A DNA stretch of 64,000 bases, from positions 2,542,001-2,606,000 of the forward strand of contig NZ_SMGE01000001.1 in NCBI RefSeq assembly GCF_004339525.1. The letters are read 5' to 3'. The notes under the pieces were generated by a model, which was given only the letters and a program-made list of their open reading frames with translations, made no database searches and had not been told where the DNA came from. Source of the DNA: Flavobacterium sp. 90 (GTDB lineage: Bacteria; Bacteroidota; Bacteroidia; Flavobacteriales; Flavobacteriaceae). Below, piece by piece: positions 44,635-54,131 of the stretch (position 1 is its first letter; each line of letters starts with the position of its first letter). A program made the translations under genes and the position numbers.

Positions 44635-46215
44635 ATGAAAAGAAATCTAACCTTACTATTTATTTTACTAAGTCTATTCAATGTCAAATTGTTTGGACAA
44701 AATGCTACTGCTGAAAACCGAATCATAAAAGTAGATTACAATAAAACTTCGGGCGCATTAAATACAATGTTCAAAGAATGCATTGGCGCCGGAAGAGCAA
44801 ACGAAGGTTTACGTGCCGATTGGCAACAGCAATTGGCAATGACCAAAAAAGAATGCGACTTTAAATACATCCGAATGCACGGTTTATTGACCGATGATAT
44901 GGCAGTTTATCGTGAAGATTCAAAAGGAAATCCAGAATACAATTACCAATATATCGACGCTTTGTATGATTTTTTAATCAGCATAAAAATGAAACCTTTT
45001 GTCGAATTAGGATTTATGCCATCAGCTTTGGCAAGCGGAAGTCAGACTATTTTTTGGTGGAAAGGAAATGTTACACCTCCAAAAGATTATAAAAAATGGG
45101 AAGATTTAATTCGGAATTTAACTCAGCATTTCACAGAACGTTACGGAGCCGAAGAAGTAAAAACATGGTATTTTGAAGTTTGGAACGAACCGAATTTATC
45201 TCCGGGTTTCTGGACAGGAACTCAGGCCGAATATTTCAAATTATATGAATACGCAGCGCGCGGAATAAAAAGCGTAAATCCAGCTTATAAAGTTGGTGGG
45301 CCAGCAACAGCGGGAGCAGCGTGGGTTCCCGAAACAATCGATTTTTGTGCTAAAAACAATGTTCCGTTAGATTTTATTTCGACACATACATATGGAGTAA
45401 AACAAGGTTTTCTGGACGAATTTGGAACTTCAGGAACAATCCTGAATAAAGATGAAAATAGTATAAGTGGAGATGTAATCAACTCTCGCAAACAAATTTC
45501 AAATTCGGCTAAGCCAAATCTTGAATTACATTATACAGAATGGAGCACATCATATACTCCGGCAGATCCTGTTCACGACAGTTATCATTCCGCAGCTTAT
45601 ATTCTTCAAAAATTAAAACAAGTTGGCAATGCGGCGAATTCAATGTCATATTGGGTTTTCACCGATATTTTTGAAGAAGCGGGACCAAGATTCACGCCTT
45701 TTCACGGAGGTTTCGGATTATTGAATACGCAAGGAATTAAAAAACCGGCTTATTTCTCGTATTCATTTCTGAATAAATTAGGAGAAACAGAACTTCAAAA
45801 TAAAGACACGTCTTCATGGGCAACTAAAAACTCAAAAGGAAATGTCCAGTTGTTATTTTGGGATTTTACCAATACACATCCGGGAGATTCGATAAATAAT
45901 CAAACTTATTATATCAAGGATTTGCCATCAAAACCAAAAGGAAGTGTAAAAATAGAAATTGGAGGTTTACAAAAAGGAAATTATAAGTTAGAAATATATA
46001 AAGTAGGTTATAAAGTTAATGATGCTTACGCCGATTATTTGGCTTTAGGAAAACCAAGTCAGTTAACAAAAGAACAAGTAAAAAGTATCAAAGAAAAGAA
46101 TAATGGCGATTTGGTTGCAACCGAAAAAATCACCATTAATGCAAACGGAACATTTAGCAAAGACTATAAAATCAATGAAAATGATGTTGTCTTATTCAAT
46201 TTTGTAAAACTTTAA
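44635..46215 (+). CDS. glycoside hydrolase family 39 (probable beta-xylosidase)
   Basis: The protein has 526 residues and a signal peptide ending near KLFGQ. The clan A TIM barrel has acid/base E185 in YFEVWNEPNLSPGFW and nucleophile E302 in LHYTEWSTSY, and the HTYGVKQG segment fits GH39. Family members include beta-xylosidases and alpha-L-iduronidases; the plant-polysaccharide context favours xylosidase. GH39 is not part of the best-known xyloglucan loci, so it may act on an extra side chain or on xylan-derived pieces. It should be periplasmic. Confidence 0.83.
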   Translation: MKRNLTLLFILLSLFNVKLFGQNATAENRIIKVDYNKTSGALNTMFKECIGAGRANEGLRADWQQQLAMTKKECDFKYIRMHGLLTDDMAVYREDSKGNPEYNYQYIDALYDFLISIKMKPFVELGFMPSALASGSQTIFWWKGNVTPPKDYKKWEDLIRNLTQHFTERYGAEEVKTWYFEVWNEPNLSPGFWTGTQAEYFKLYEYAARGIKSVNPAYKVGGPATAGAAWVPETIDFCAKNNVPLDFISTHTYGVKQGFLDEFGTSGTILNKDENSISGDVINSRKQISNSAKPNLELHYTEWSTSYTPADPVHDSYHSAAYILQKLKQVGNAANSMSYWVFTDIFEEAGPRFTPFHGGFGLLNTQGIKKPAYFSYSFLNKLGETELQNKDTSSWATKNSKGNVQLLFWDFTNTHPGDSINNQTYYIKDLPSKPKGSVKIEIGGLQKGNYKLEIYKVGYKVNDAYADYLALGKPSQLTKEQVKSIKEKNNGDLVATEKITINANGTFSKDYKINENDVVLFNFVKL

Positions 46216-46263
46216 TTTCTAAGAAAAAACGAACGATCAAAAACTAAAATAAATTTATTAAGC

Positions 46264-48513
46264 ATGAAAAACAAAATTATATACCTGTCAGTAGCATTGG
46301 CTTTTGCAGCGTTTACTTCTTGTAAAAAAGACGCTCAAAGTTCAGTTTCTGATGCTGATAATTCAGTTCAGAAAGAATATCAAGGAAAAGAAATTGGATC
46401 AGAATATGATGCCGAAATAGATAAGCTGATTTCTCAAATGACGATTGAGGAAAAAATTGGAATGTTGCACGGAAACAGCATGTTTACTTCTGGCGGTGTA
46501 AAACGTTTAGGAATTCCCGAATTAAAAATGGCCGATGGACCGTTAGGAGTTCGTGAAGAAATTTCTCGTGACAATTGGGCTCCGGCAGGATTGACAAATG
46601 ATTTTGCAACGTATTATCCTGCAGGCGGAGGTTTAGCCGCAACATGGAATGCTGAAATGGCGTATACTTTTGGAAATAGTGTTGGACAAGAATTACGTGC
46701 TCGTGATAAAGATATGTTGCTTTCGCCGGCAATTAATATGGTAAGAACTCCACTTGGCGGACGTACTTATGAATATATGTCTGAAGATCCGTTTTTAAAT
46801 AAAAAAATTGCAGTGCCGTTAATTGTTGGTTTACAAGACAATGATGTTATGGCTTGCGTAAAACACTTTGCAGCTAACAATCAGGAAACAAATCGTGATT
46901 TTGTAGACGTTCAAATTGATGAACGTACACTTCGTGAAATTTATTTACCGGCATTCGAAGCATCGATAAAAGAAGCTCATGCATATGCAGTAATGGGCGC
47001 TTATAACAAATTTAGAGGCGAATATTTATGTGAAAACGATTACATGCTAAATAAAGTTCTTCGTGACGAATGGGGATTTAAAGGCGTTGTAGTTTCAGAT
47101 TGGGCTGCGGTTCATTCTACAGTAAAATCTCTGGAAAGTGGTTTGGATATCGAAATGGGAACTCCAAAACCATTCAACGAATTTTTCCTTGCCGATAAAT
47201 TAATCGCTGCTGCTAAAAACAAAGAAATTTCAGAAGCAGAAATTAATTTACATGTAAAAAGAATTTTACGCACTTTATTTCAGGTAAAAGCAATGGGAAG
47301 CCAAAGCAAAGACCGTGTAAAAGGAAGTATTTCGACAGAAGCACATTATCAGGATGCGTATAAAATTGCAGCTGAAGATATCGTTTTATTGAAAAACGAA
47401 AACAATGCATTGCCATTAAAACTAGACGGAGTAAAATCAATTGCAGTAATTGGAAATAATGCAACTAAGAAAAATGCGCTTGGCGGATTTGGTGCAGGTG
47501 TAAAAACCAAAAGAGAAATTACGCCACTTGAAGGTTTAAAAAACAGATTACCATCATCGATAAAAATCAATTATGCTGAAGGATATTTAGAGCGTTACGA
47601 TGTTAAGAACAAAGGAAAATTAGGAGATATAACTTTAAATGGTCCGGTAACAATCGATCAATTAGATCCTGCAAAAGTATTAGAAGCTGTAGAAGCAGCT
47701 AAAAAATCAGATGTTGCGATTATTTTTGCAGGTTCAAACCGTGATTATGAAACAGAAGCTTCTGATAGAAGAAACTTGAAATTACCGTTTGGACAAGAAG
47801 AATTAATTCAGAAAGTATTGGCCGTAAATCCAAGAACAATTGTAGTTATGATTGCCGGAGCGCCTTTTGATATTGATGCGGTAAGTAAAAAAACTTCAGC
47901 ATTAGTATGGAGTTGGTTTAATGGTTCAGAAGGCGGAAATGCTTTAGCCGATGTAATTCTTGGAAAAGTAAATCCATCAGGAAAATTACCTTGGACAATG
48001 CCAAAAAACATTATGGATTCTCCTGCACATGCAACAAACAGTTTCCCTGGAGGAAAAACAGTAAACTATGCCGAAGGAATTTTGATCGGATACCGTTGGT
48101 TTGACACCAAAAACATTACGCCATTATATCCTTTTGGATACGGATTATCATACACGACTTTTGCTTTTGATAATGCTAAAGCTGATAAAACTTCATACGC
48201 ACAAAACGAAACAATTTCAGTTTCTGTAGACGTTAAAAACACAGGAAAAGTTGATGGAAAAGAAGTAGTTCAATTGTACACTTCAAAATCAGATTCAAAA
48301 ATAACACGTGCTGCACAAGAACTAAAAGGATTCCAAAAAACATTGGTAAAAGCAGGAAGTTCAAATACAGTAACGATCAAAATTCCGGTAAAAGAATTAG
48401 CGTATTACGATGTAACGGCTAAAAAATGGACAATTGAACCAGGAAAATACACGTTGAAATTAGGAAATTCTTCAAGAGATATTAAAAAAGAAATCTCAGT
48501 AACAATCAAGTAA
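46264..48513 (+). CDS. glycoside hydrolase family 3 lipoprotein (probable beta-glucosidase)
   Basis: The protein has 749 residues and a lipobox (FAAFTSCKKD). GH3 motifs are MADGPLGVR, KHFAANNQETNRDFVDVQIDERTLREIYLP, and nucleophile D279 in GVVVSDWAAVH. The second domain shows AGSNRDYETEASDRRNLKLP, and a fibronectin-like C-terminus follows. The RNDW/SDW type is typical of beta-glucosidases that trim the glucan backbone from the non-reducing end. It differs clearly from the other GH3 gene, so the two probably have different substrates. GH5 follows after 13 bp. Confidence 0.87.
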   Translation: MKNKIIYLSVALAFAAFTSCKKDAQSSVSDADNSVQKEYQGKEIGSEYDAEIDKLISQMTIEEKIGMLHGNSMFTSGGVKRLGIPELKMADGPLGVREEISRDNWAPAGLTNDFATYYPAGGGLAATWNAEMAYTFGNSVGQELRARDKDMLLSPAINMVRTPLGGRTYEYMSEDPFLNKKIAVPLIVGLQDNDVMACVKHFAANNQETNRDFVDVQIDERTLREIYLPAFEASIKEAHAYAVMGAYNKFRGEYLCENDYMLNKVLRDEWGFKGVVVSDWAAVHSTVKSLESGLDIEMGTPKPFNEFFLADKLIAAAKNKEISEAEINLHVKRILRTLFQVKAMGSQSKDRVKGSISTEAHYQDAYKIAAEDIVLLKNENNALPLKLDGVKSIAVIGNNATKKNALGGFGAGVKTKREITPLEGLKNRLPSSIKINYAEGYLERYDVKNKGKLGDITLNGPVTIDQLDPAKVLEAVEAAKKSDVAIIFAGSNRDYETEASDRRNLKLPFGQEELIQKVLAVNPRTIVVMIAGAPFDIDAVSKKTSALVWSWFNGSEGGNALADVILGKVNPSGKLPWTMPKNIMDSPAHATNSFPGGKTVNYAEGILIGYRWFDTKNITPLYPFGYGLSYTTFAFDNAKADKTSYAQNETISVSVDVKNTGKVDGKEVVQLYTSKSDSKITRAAQELKGFQKTLVKAGSSNTVTIKIPVKELAYYDVTAKKWTIEPGKYTLKLGNSSRDIKKEISVTIK

Positions 48514-48526
48514 TACATCATATAAA

Positions 48527-50038
48527 ATGAAAACTATTTTAAATAACTATGTGCTTAGTACACTTTTATGTTTGTGCTTTTTTAGCCTTTTGGCCTGTAG
48601 TTCTGAAAAAGATACAGAAGACACAAAGTCAGCCAATAAAACGCTGACTGTAGATACTAATAAAATTGATATTGTAAACAAAGGCGGTGATGCAGTTGTC
48701 AAAGTCGCTGCAACTGTTAATGCCTGGACAATTACGAGTTCTAATACAAGTTGGTTACAATTAAGCCAATCTGCTGGAGTTACAGGAACAGTAATCGTAA
48801 AAATAACAGCTTCTGAGAATACAGCTGCCGAAGCAAGAACTGCTACTTTGACATTAAGTTCGCCTGAAGCTGCATCAATTCAAATTTCTGTTTCACAAGC
48901 GGGCGGAGCTCCAGTTGCAGGTTTGTATCCAAGTTATAATACAAATCCAATTGCTGCTGATAATTCAGGAATGTCAAGTTCTGCTGTAGAATTAGCTGCA
49001 AAAATAAAACTAGGATGGAACATCGGTAATACAATGGAAGCAACCGGAAGCGAAACTGCGTGGGGAAATCCAAAAGTTACAAAAGCATTGATTGACGCTG
49101 TTAAAGCAAACGGATTTAATGCCATTAGAATTCCGTGTTCATGGAATCAATATTTAGAAAATTCGGCTACAGCCAAAATTAAAACCGATTGGTTGGACAG
49201 AGTAAAAGAAGTTGTTCAGTATTGTGTAGACAATAATATGTATGTAGTTGTAAATATCCACTGGGATGGCGGATGGTTAGAAAACAACATTACCGAAGCT
49301 AAAAAAGTAGAAAATAATGCGAAACAAAAAGCTTTTTGGGAACAAATTGCAACACATTTAAGAGGTTTCGACGAACATTTACTTTTTGCAAGTGCAAACG
49401 AGCCAGCAGTTGAAGACGCTACACAAATGGCAGTTTTAACTTCATATCACCAAACATTTATTGATGCTGTTCGTTCAACCGGAGGTAAAAATGCTTTCAG
49501 AACATTAGTAATTCAGGGACCAACAACAGACATCGAAAAAACAAATAAATTAATGACAGTTTTGCCAACTGATACAGCAACAAGCCGTATGATGGTCGAA
49601 GTACATTATTATGCTCCGTGGAATTTTGCGGGATTAACAAAAGACGAATCATGGGGAAAAATGTTCTACTATTGGGGAGCAAATTACCATTCAACAACAG
49701 ACCTTGACAGAAACCCAACTTATGGAGAAGAAGCAGATTTAGAGAAAAACTTTAAATTAATGAAAGCGCAATTTGTAGACAAAGGGATTCCTGTTTTGTT
49801 AGGAGAGTTTGGTGCAATTCGTCGTACAACTTTAACGGGTGATGCATTGACATTACACCTAAATTCAAGAGCATATTATTTAAAAACGGTAGTAAAAACA
49901 GCAAGAGCAAATGGTTTATTACCTTTTTATTGGGATGAAGGAAGTCTTGGTGATAACGGTTTTGGAATCTTTAAAAGAAGTGATAACACCGTTTTCGATA
50001 CTCAGGCATTAAATGCATTGATCGAAGGATTACAGTAA
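48527..50038 (+). CDS. BACON-GH5 lipoprotein endo-glucanase (probable endo-xyloglucanase)
   Basis: The protein has 503 residues. A lipobox (FSLLACSSEKDTED) with acidic residues after the cysteine suggests display on the cell surface. A BACON domain (about 35-125, NAWTITSSNTSWLQLSQSAGVTG) precedes a GH5 barrel: LGWNIGNTMEATGSETAWGNP, VVVNIHWDGGW, acid/base E292 in SANEPAV, HYYAPWNFAG, and nucleophile E427 in LLGEFGA. BACON plus GH5 subfamily 4 is the build of the surface endo-xyloglucanase in the characterised Bacteroides ovatus locus. It would make the first cut in the polymer before SusCD import. Confidence 0.88.
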   Translation: MKTILNNYVLSTLLCLCFFSLLACSSEKDTEDTKSANKTLTVDTNKIDIVNKGGDAVVKVAATVNAWTITSSNTSWLQLSQSAGVTGTVIVKITASENTAAEARTATLTLSSPEAASIQISVSQAGGAPVAGLYPSYNTNPIAADNSGMSSSAVELAAKIKLGWNIGNTMEATGSETAWGNPKVTKALIDAVKANGFNAIRIPCSWNQYLENSATAKIKTDWLDRVKEVVQYCVDNNMYVVVNIHWDGGWLENNITEAKKVENNAKQKAFWEQIATHLRGFDEHLLFASANEPAVEDATQMAVLTSYHQTFIDAVRSTGGKNAFRTLVIQGPTTDIEKTNKLMTVLPTDTATSRMMVEVHYYAPWNFAGLTKDESWGKMFYYWGANYHSTTDLDRNPTYGEEADLEKNFKLMKAQFVDKGIPVLLGEFGAIRRTTLTGDALTLHLNSRAYYLKTVVKTARANGLLPFYWDEGSLGDNGFGIFKRSDNTVFDTQALNALIEGLQ

Positions 50039-50051
50039 AAATAGGAATTCA

Positions 50052-50125
50052 CCATATAAGTGATATAAGTTAATTTAAGTTTTACGCATAGTTTGTACTT
50101 ATATTTTCTTATATCACTTACATGG
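50052..50125. repeat. inverted repeat between GH5 and the esterase gene
   Basis: Arms CATATAAGTGATATAAG and CTTATATCACTTACATG match at all but one position across a 38-base loop. The hairpin may act as an mRNA spacer. Confidence 0.65.
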
Positions 50126-50142
50126 TTTAAACAACAAACACA

Positions 50143-52089
50143 ATGAAAAAAATAATCTTTCTTTTTTTACTATTCGGTAGCATTGCAAACGCAAATGTAA
50201 AAATGCCTTTGCTTTTTTCTGACGGAATGGTTTTGCAGCGCAACAAAGAAATTCCGGTTTGGGGTTGGGCTGATGCCAATGAAAAAGTAGAAGTTCATTT
50301 TAACAAACAAATCAAAACAATTCAAGCCGATAAAAACGGAAAATGGATGCTTAAACTTTCTGCCGAAAAAGCCGGAGGACCATTTGAATTAATTATTATC
50401 GGAAAAAATAAAATTACCATAAAAGATGTTTTGGTTGGAGAAGTCTGGATTTGCAGCGGACAATCAAACATGGAATTTCAGATGTATAAAAACTTGGATT
50501 CTGAAAAAGAAATGGCTGATGCCGATTATCCAATGATTCGTCATTTTGGAGTTGCACAAGATTTAAGCGGATTACCAAAAGAAGATTTAAAAGCAGGAAA
50601 ATGGTTAGTTGCCAACAAAGAAAACGTGCGTGATTTTACAGCAGTCGGTTTCTTTTTTGCCAAGAAATTATATGCTGAATTAAAAATTCCAATTGGAATC
50701 ATCAACACATCTTGGGGCGGAACCTGTGTAGAAACCTGGACAAGCCGTGAAGCATTTCAAAAAAGTGATGATTTTAAAACAATGATTGCCGATGTTCCAA
50801 CTTTGAATATGGATTCTATTTCGAAATTATATGCTTTGAGAATGCGCGAAAGAGTCGAGAAAATTCAGGGAACAGAAGTAAGTACAGCCAATGAAATTAG
50901 TTTTAAAGAAACAGCATTTAATGATAAAAGTTGGGGAGAATTAAATACCCCAAGTTTATGGGAAAATCAGCCTTTGGGAGATTTAGATGGCGTGGTTTGG
51001 ATGCGAAAAACCATCACACTTTCAGCAGAAGAAATTAAGAACAAAGCGATATTAAGTCTTGCAAAAATCGACGATGAAGACATTACTTATGTCAACGGAA
51101 TCGAAGTTGGTAAAAATACCCAATGGGACGCAAAACGTGTTTACGAAGTTCCCGCAAACGTATTAAAAGAAGGTACAAATGTTATTGCCGTTAGAATCGT
51201 AGACAACAGCGGCGGTGGCGGAATCTACGGTGATTCAGCAGATTTAAAATTAACTTTAGGAAGCAAAATCATTCCGCTTGACGGAAAATGGAAATACAAA
51301 GTTATCGTTGTAAAAACATCATTATCACCAAACAGTTATCCATCGTTATTATACAATGCAATGGTAAATCCGTTGATTCCGTATGCTATCGAAGGCGTTT
51401 TGTGGTATCAGGGCGAAGCCAATGTTTGGAGAGCAAAACAATATAAAAAAGCATTCCCGTTGATGATAAACGATTGGAGAACAAAATGGAAACAAGGTAA
51501 TTTTCCGTTCTATTTTGTACAATTATCGACTTTCAATGAATTCAATGGCAATAGCAAAGTAGGAAGTCGTTGGGCAGAACTTCGTGAAGCACAACTTGAA
51601 ACTTTAAAATTACCAAATACCGGAATGGCTGTAACGACAGATATTGGTAATGCAAAAGACATTCATCCAACCAATAAAAAAGATGTTGGTTTGCGTTTGG
51701 CGGCAATTGCCTTGAATAATGTTTACGGCAAAAAACAAGTTTACAGCGGACCAACTTTTAAAGCACAGGAAATAAAAGGAAACCAAATCATTCTGACTTT
51801 CGAGAATATTGGTTCGGGATTATCAACTTCAGATAATACCGAAAACGTAAAAGGATTCGAAATTGCTGGAGCAGACAAAGTTTTTCATTCCGCGAAAGCG
51901 ATAATCAAAGACAATAAAATAATAGTTTCAAGTGACGACGTAAAAAATCCGGTAGCCGTTCATTATGGTTGGGCAGACGATGATACAGAGATCAATTTGT
52001 ATAACAAAGAAAAATTTCCTGCGTCGCCTTTCAGAACCGATAATTGGGAAATGATTACGGCAAACGAAACTTACAAAGTCAGTAAATAA
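50143..52089 (+). CDS. SGNH/SASA-family carbohydrate acetylesterase
   Basis: The protein has 648 residues and a signal peptide ending near IANANV, so it is periplasmic. The sialate O-acetylesterase-like fold has nucleophile S108 in CSGQSNMEF and the catalytic D506/H508 in AKDIHPTNKKDVG. GVLWYQGEANVWRA is a further family block, and a jelly-roll insert lies between the two halves (about 245-375). In this setting acetylated sugars such as O-acetyl-galactose of xyloglucan are the likely substrates, rather than sialic acid. No sialic acid genes are present. Confidence 0.83.
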   Translation: MKKIIFLFLLFGSIANANVKMPLLFSDGMVLQRNKEIPVWGWADANEKVEVHFNKQIKTIQADKNGKWMLKLSAEKAGGPFELIIIGKNKITIKDVLVGEVWICSGQSNMEFQMYKNLDSEKEMADADYPMIRHFGVAQDLSGLPKEDLKAGKWLVANKENVRDFTAVGFFFAKKLYAELKIPIGIINTSWGGTCVETWTSREAFQKSDDFKTMIADVPTLNMDSISKLYALRMRERVEKIQGTEVSTANEISFKETAFNDKSWGELNTPSLWENQPLGDLDGVVWMRKTITLSAEEIKNKAILSLAKIDDEDITYVNGIEVGKNTQWDAKRVYEVPANVLKEGTNVIAVRIVDNSGGGGIYGDSADLKLTLGSKIIPLDGKWKYKVIVVKTSLSPNSYPSLLYNAMVNPLIPYAIEGVLWYQGEANVWRAKQYKKAFPLMINDWRTKWKQGNFPFYFVQLSTFNEFNGNSKVGSRWAELREAQLETLKLPNTGMAVTTDIGNAKDIHPTNKKDVGLRLAAIALNNVYGKKQVYSGPTFKAQEIKGNQIILTFENIGSGLSTSDNTENVKGFEIAGADKVFHSAKAIIKDNKIIVSSDDVKNPVAVHYGWADDDTEINLYNKEKFPASPFRTDNWEMITANETYKVSK

Positions 52090-52107
52090 TATTGAAAGAT
52101 TAGATAT

Positions 52108-52194
52108 CCTAACAGGTTTTTTCAACCTGTTAGGTATAATTTTCGAAATAGGAAAAAAGTCAAAATACCTAACAGGTTGAAAAAACGGGTTAGG
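52108..52194. repeat. double CCTAACAGG palindromic element (esterase-GH43 gap)
   Basis: Two palindromes with a 33-base spacer that starts TATAATTTTC; the second arm has a change to CGGGTTAGG. Confidence 0.85.
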
Positions 52195-52228
52195 AGACTA
52201 AACAGAATTAATTTATAGTCTTTCAATT

Positions 52229-53731
52229 ATGAAAAAATGCATTCTCTTATTGATATTTTTCATTACGTTTTTCAGTAATGCACAGCAACAAAAAGCAAAA
52301 GTTGGCGATGATTCGTATCAAAATCCAATATTTGCAGGAGATTATCCCGATCCATCGATTATTAGAGACGGCGAAGATTACTATATCGTACATTCTTCGT
52401 TCAACTATTATCCGGGATTATTGATCTGGACATCAAAAGATTTGGTCAATTGGAAACCCGTAACACATGCACTTAAAAAAAGTGTTGGTTCAGTTTGGGC
52501 GCCGGATTTGGTGAAATTCGACAATAAATTTTACATTTATTTTCCGGCAAATGAAACCAATTATGTAGTATCGGCAGACAATATCAACGGACCTTGGAGC
52601 GATCCAATCGATTTAAAAATTGGCAATATCGATCCCGGACATTTTACAGACGACAAAGGCAATCGCTATTTATATTTTAGTAATGGTGATTATGTGCCAT
52701 TGTCAAAAGACGGACTTTCAGTTTCCGGAGCAAGCAAACATGTATACGATGGTTGGAAAATTCCATCAGAATGGTCGATAGAATGTTTTTGTATGGAAGG
52801 GCCAAAAGTGCTCAAACGTGGAGATTACTATTATTTAACCGTTGCCGAAGGCGGAACTGCTGGACCGGCAACAAGTCATATGGTTATTTCGGCAAGATCA
52901 AAATCGCCATTAGGACCTTGGGAAAACTCACCTTACAATCCCATTTTAAGAACAAATGACAGTTCAGAGAAATGGTGGTCAAAAGGACACGCAACATTAA
53001 TCGATGATGTAAACGGAAAATGGTGGATGGTTTTTCACGGTTACGAAAATGGATATTACAACATGGGACGCCAAACCCTTTTGCAACCTGTAGAATGGAC
53101 AAACGATGGTTGGTTTAAAAGCCCAAAAAACATCAAAACCAATGAACCAATAAAAAAACCGGCAGGAAAAACGATCAAAAGTAATTTTACGCTTTCGGAT
53201 ACTTTTTCAGGAACAGAATTACAACCACAATGGCAGTTTTTTGACCATTTTGACGATCAAAGATTTAAGCTAACTCCAAACGGAATTCAGATAAAAGGTA
53301 AAGGAAACGGAATTGGCAACAGTTCGCCACTTTTATGCACGCCTTCGGATCATTCTTATTCGGCTCAAGTTGAGGTTGAAATAGAAGGCAATGCCACGGC
53401 AGGATTAATTCTGTTTTACGACAATAAGCTTTATACCGGAATTGCTGCCGATAAAGAAAATGTTTTAGCCATTTTACGATCATGGCAATTTCCTACTCTA
53501 AAAGGTATCAATAAAACCCATTTATTCTTGCGCCTCGAAAAGAAAGAACAACTCGTAAATATGTTTTACAGCCTTGACGGAAAAGAATGGATTAAGATCG
53601 AAAACTCAGCCGAAGTTTCGTCGTTTAATCATAACGTATTAAGTGGTTTTATGAGTCTTCGATTAGGACTTTCTTCCGTTGGCGAAGGTCAGGTTACGTT
53701 CAAAAATTTCGTTTACAAAGGCATAAATTAA
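52229..53731 (+). CDS. glycoside hydrolase family 43 (probable alpha-L-arabinofuranosidase or beta-xylosidase)
   Basis: The protein has 500 residues and a signal peptide ending near SNAQQQ. The five-bladed propeller carries the three acidic residues: D41 in DYPDPSI, D93 in VWAPDLV and E190 in FCMEGPKV. A C-terminal beta-sandwich (about 330-500) matches the layout of subfamily 12 enzymes, which act as arabinofuranosidases in other xyloglucan loci. It would clear arabinosyl side chains in the periplasm. Beta-xylosidase is the main alternative. Confidence 0.84.
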   Translation: MKKCILLLIFFITFFSNAQQQKAKVGDDSYQNPIFAGDYPDPSIIRDGEDYYIVHSSFNYYPGLLIWTSKDLVNWKPVTHALKKSVGSVWAPDLVKFDNKFYIYFPANETNYVVSADNINGPWSDPIDLKIGNIDPGHFTDDKGNRYLYFSNGDYVPLSKDGLSVSGASKHVYDGWKIPSEWSIECFCMEGPKVLKRGDYYYLTVAEGGTAGPATSHMVISARSKSPLGPWENSPYNPILRTNDSSEKWWSKGHATLIDDVNGKWWMVFHGYENGYYNMGRQTLLQPVEWTNDGWFKSPKNIKTNEPIKKPAGKTIKSNFTLSDTFSGTELQPQWQFFDHFDDQRFKLTPNGIQIKGKGNGIGNSSPLLCTPSDHSYSAQVEVEIEGNATAGLILFYDNKLYTGIAADKENVLAILRSWQFPTLKGINKTHLFLRLEKKEQLVNMFYSLDGKEWIKIENSAEVSSFNHNVLSGFMSLRLGLSSVGEGQVTFKNFVYKGIN

Positions 53732-53790
53732 GTTTCAAATAATTATATTTAAAAGCTAAAAAATAATAATTGCGTTGATCATTAGGGCGT

Positions 53791-53853
53791 GACCGTATTT
53801 TCAAAAGGCGCTATTTAACAAACCGCTTATGCGCGCCTTTTGCAAATACGGTC
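53791..53853. repeat. GC-richer structured element in the GH43-GH95 gap
   Basis: A 21 bp inverted repeat with one mismatch (arms 53791-53811 and 53833-53853, beginning GACCGTATTTTCAAAAGGCG) has a 21-base loop. A second small hairpin, GCTACTTCGGTAGC, follows at 53865-53878, then a run rich in G+C to about 53903. The segment stands out from its AT-rich setting. No coding frame is evident. Confidence 0.75.
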
Positions 53854-53909
53854 GGGCTATACACGCTACTTCGGTAGCAAGCTCCTATCCCTCACGCGCG
53901 TTTCGATAT

Positions 53910-53994
53910 CCTAACAGGTTTTCAAAACCTGTTAGGTATAATTGTCAAACAGAGTAAAATCCAAGATACCTAACAGGTTGAAAAACCTGTCAGG
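53910..53994. repeat. double CCTAACAGG palindromic element (GH43-GH95 gap)
   Basis: Two palindromes with a spacer beginning TATAATTGTC; 85 bp in total. A further short inverted repeat AACGGATTTTAATCCGTT lies at about 54068-54085. The remainder of the gap (53732-54131) has no gene. Confidence 0.85.
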
Positions 53995-54131
53995 AGATTA
54001 AACAAACTAGGAAATAATTCGAGTCAAAGGCTTTTTAAAGTTCCGGAGGAACGAACTATATTGTAACAACGGATTTTAATCCGTTGAACGTTAGATTAAC
54101 ATTTCAATTGGAAATAATTAAAACCTTATCA

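Noticed and set aside
50143..52089. Sialic acid catabolism role for the SASA-family esterase
   Set aside because: No neuraminidase, NanA-type lyase or related transporter is nearby; the family also deacetylates plant glycans.
53732..54131. tRNA or rRNA fragment in the GC-richer block
   Set aside because: No cloverleaf, CCA end or TPsiC-like loop is found; the inverted repeat explains the structure.
54084..54131. Upstream GH95 start at 54084
   Set aside because: It would place 16 charged or polar residues ahead of an otherwise perfect signal peptide, and it overlaps a small palindrome.
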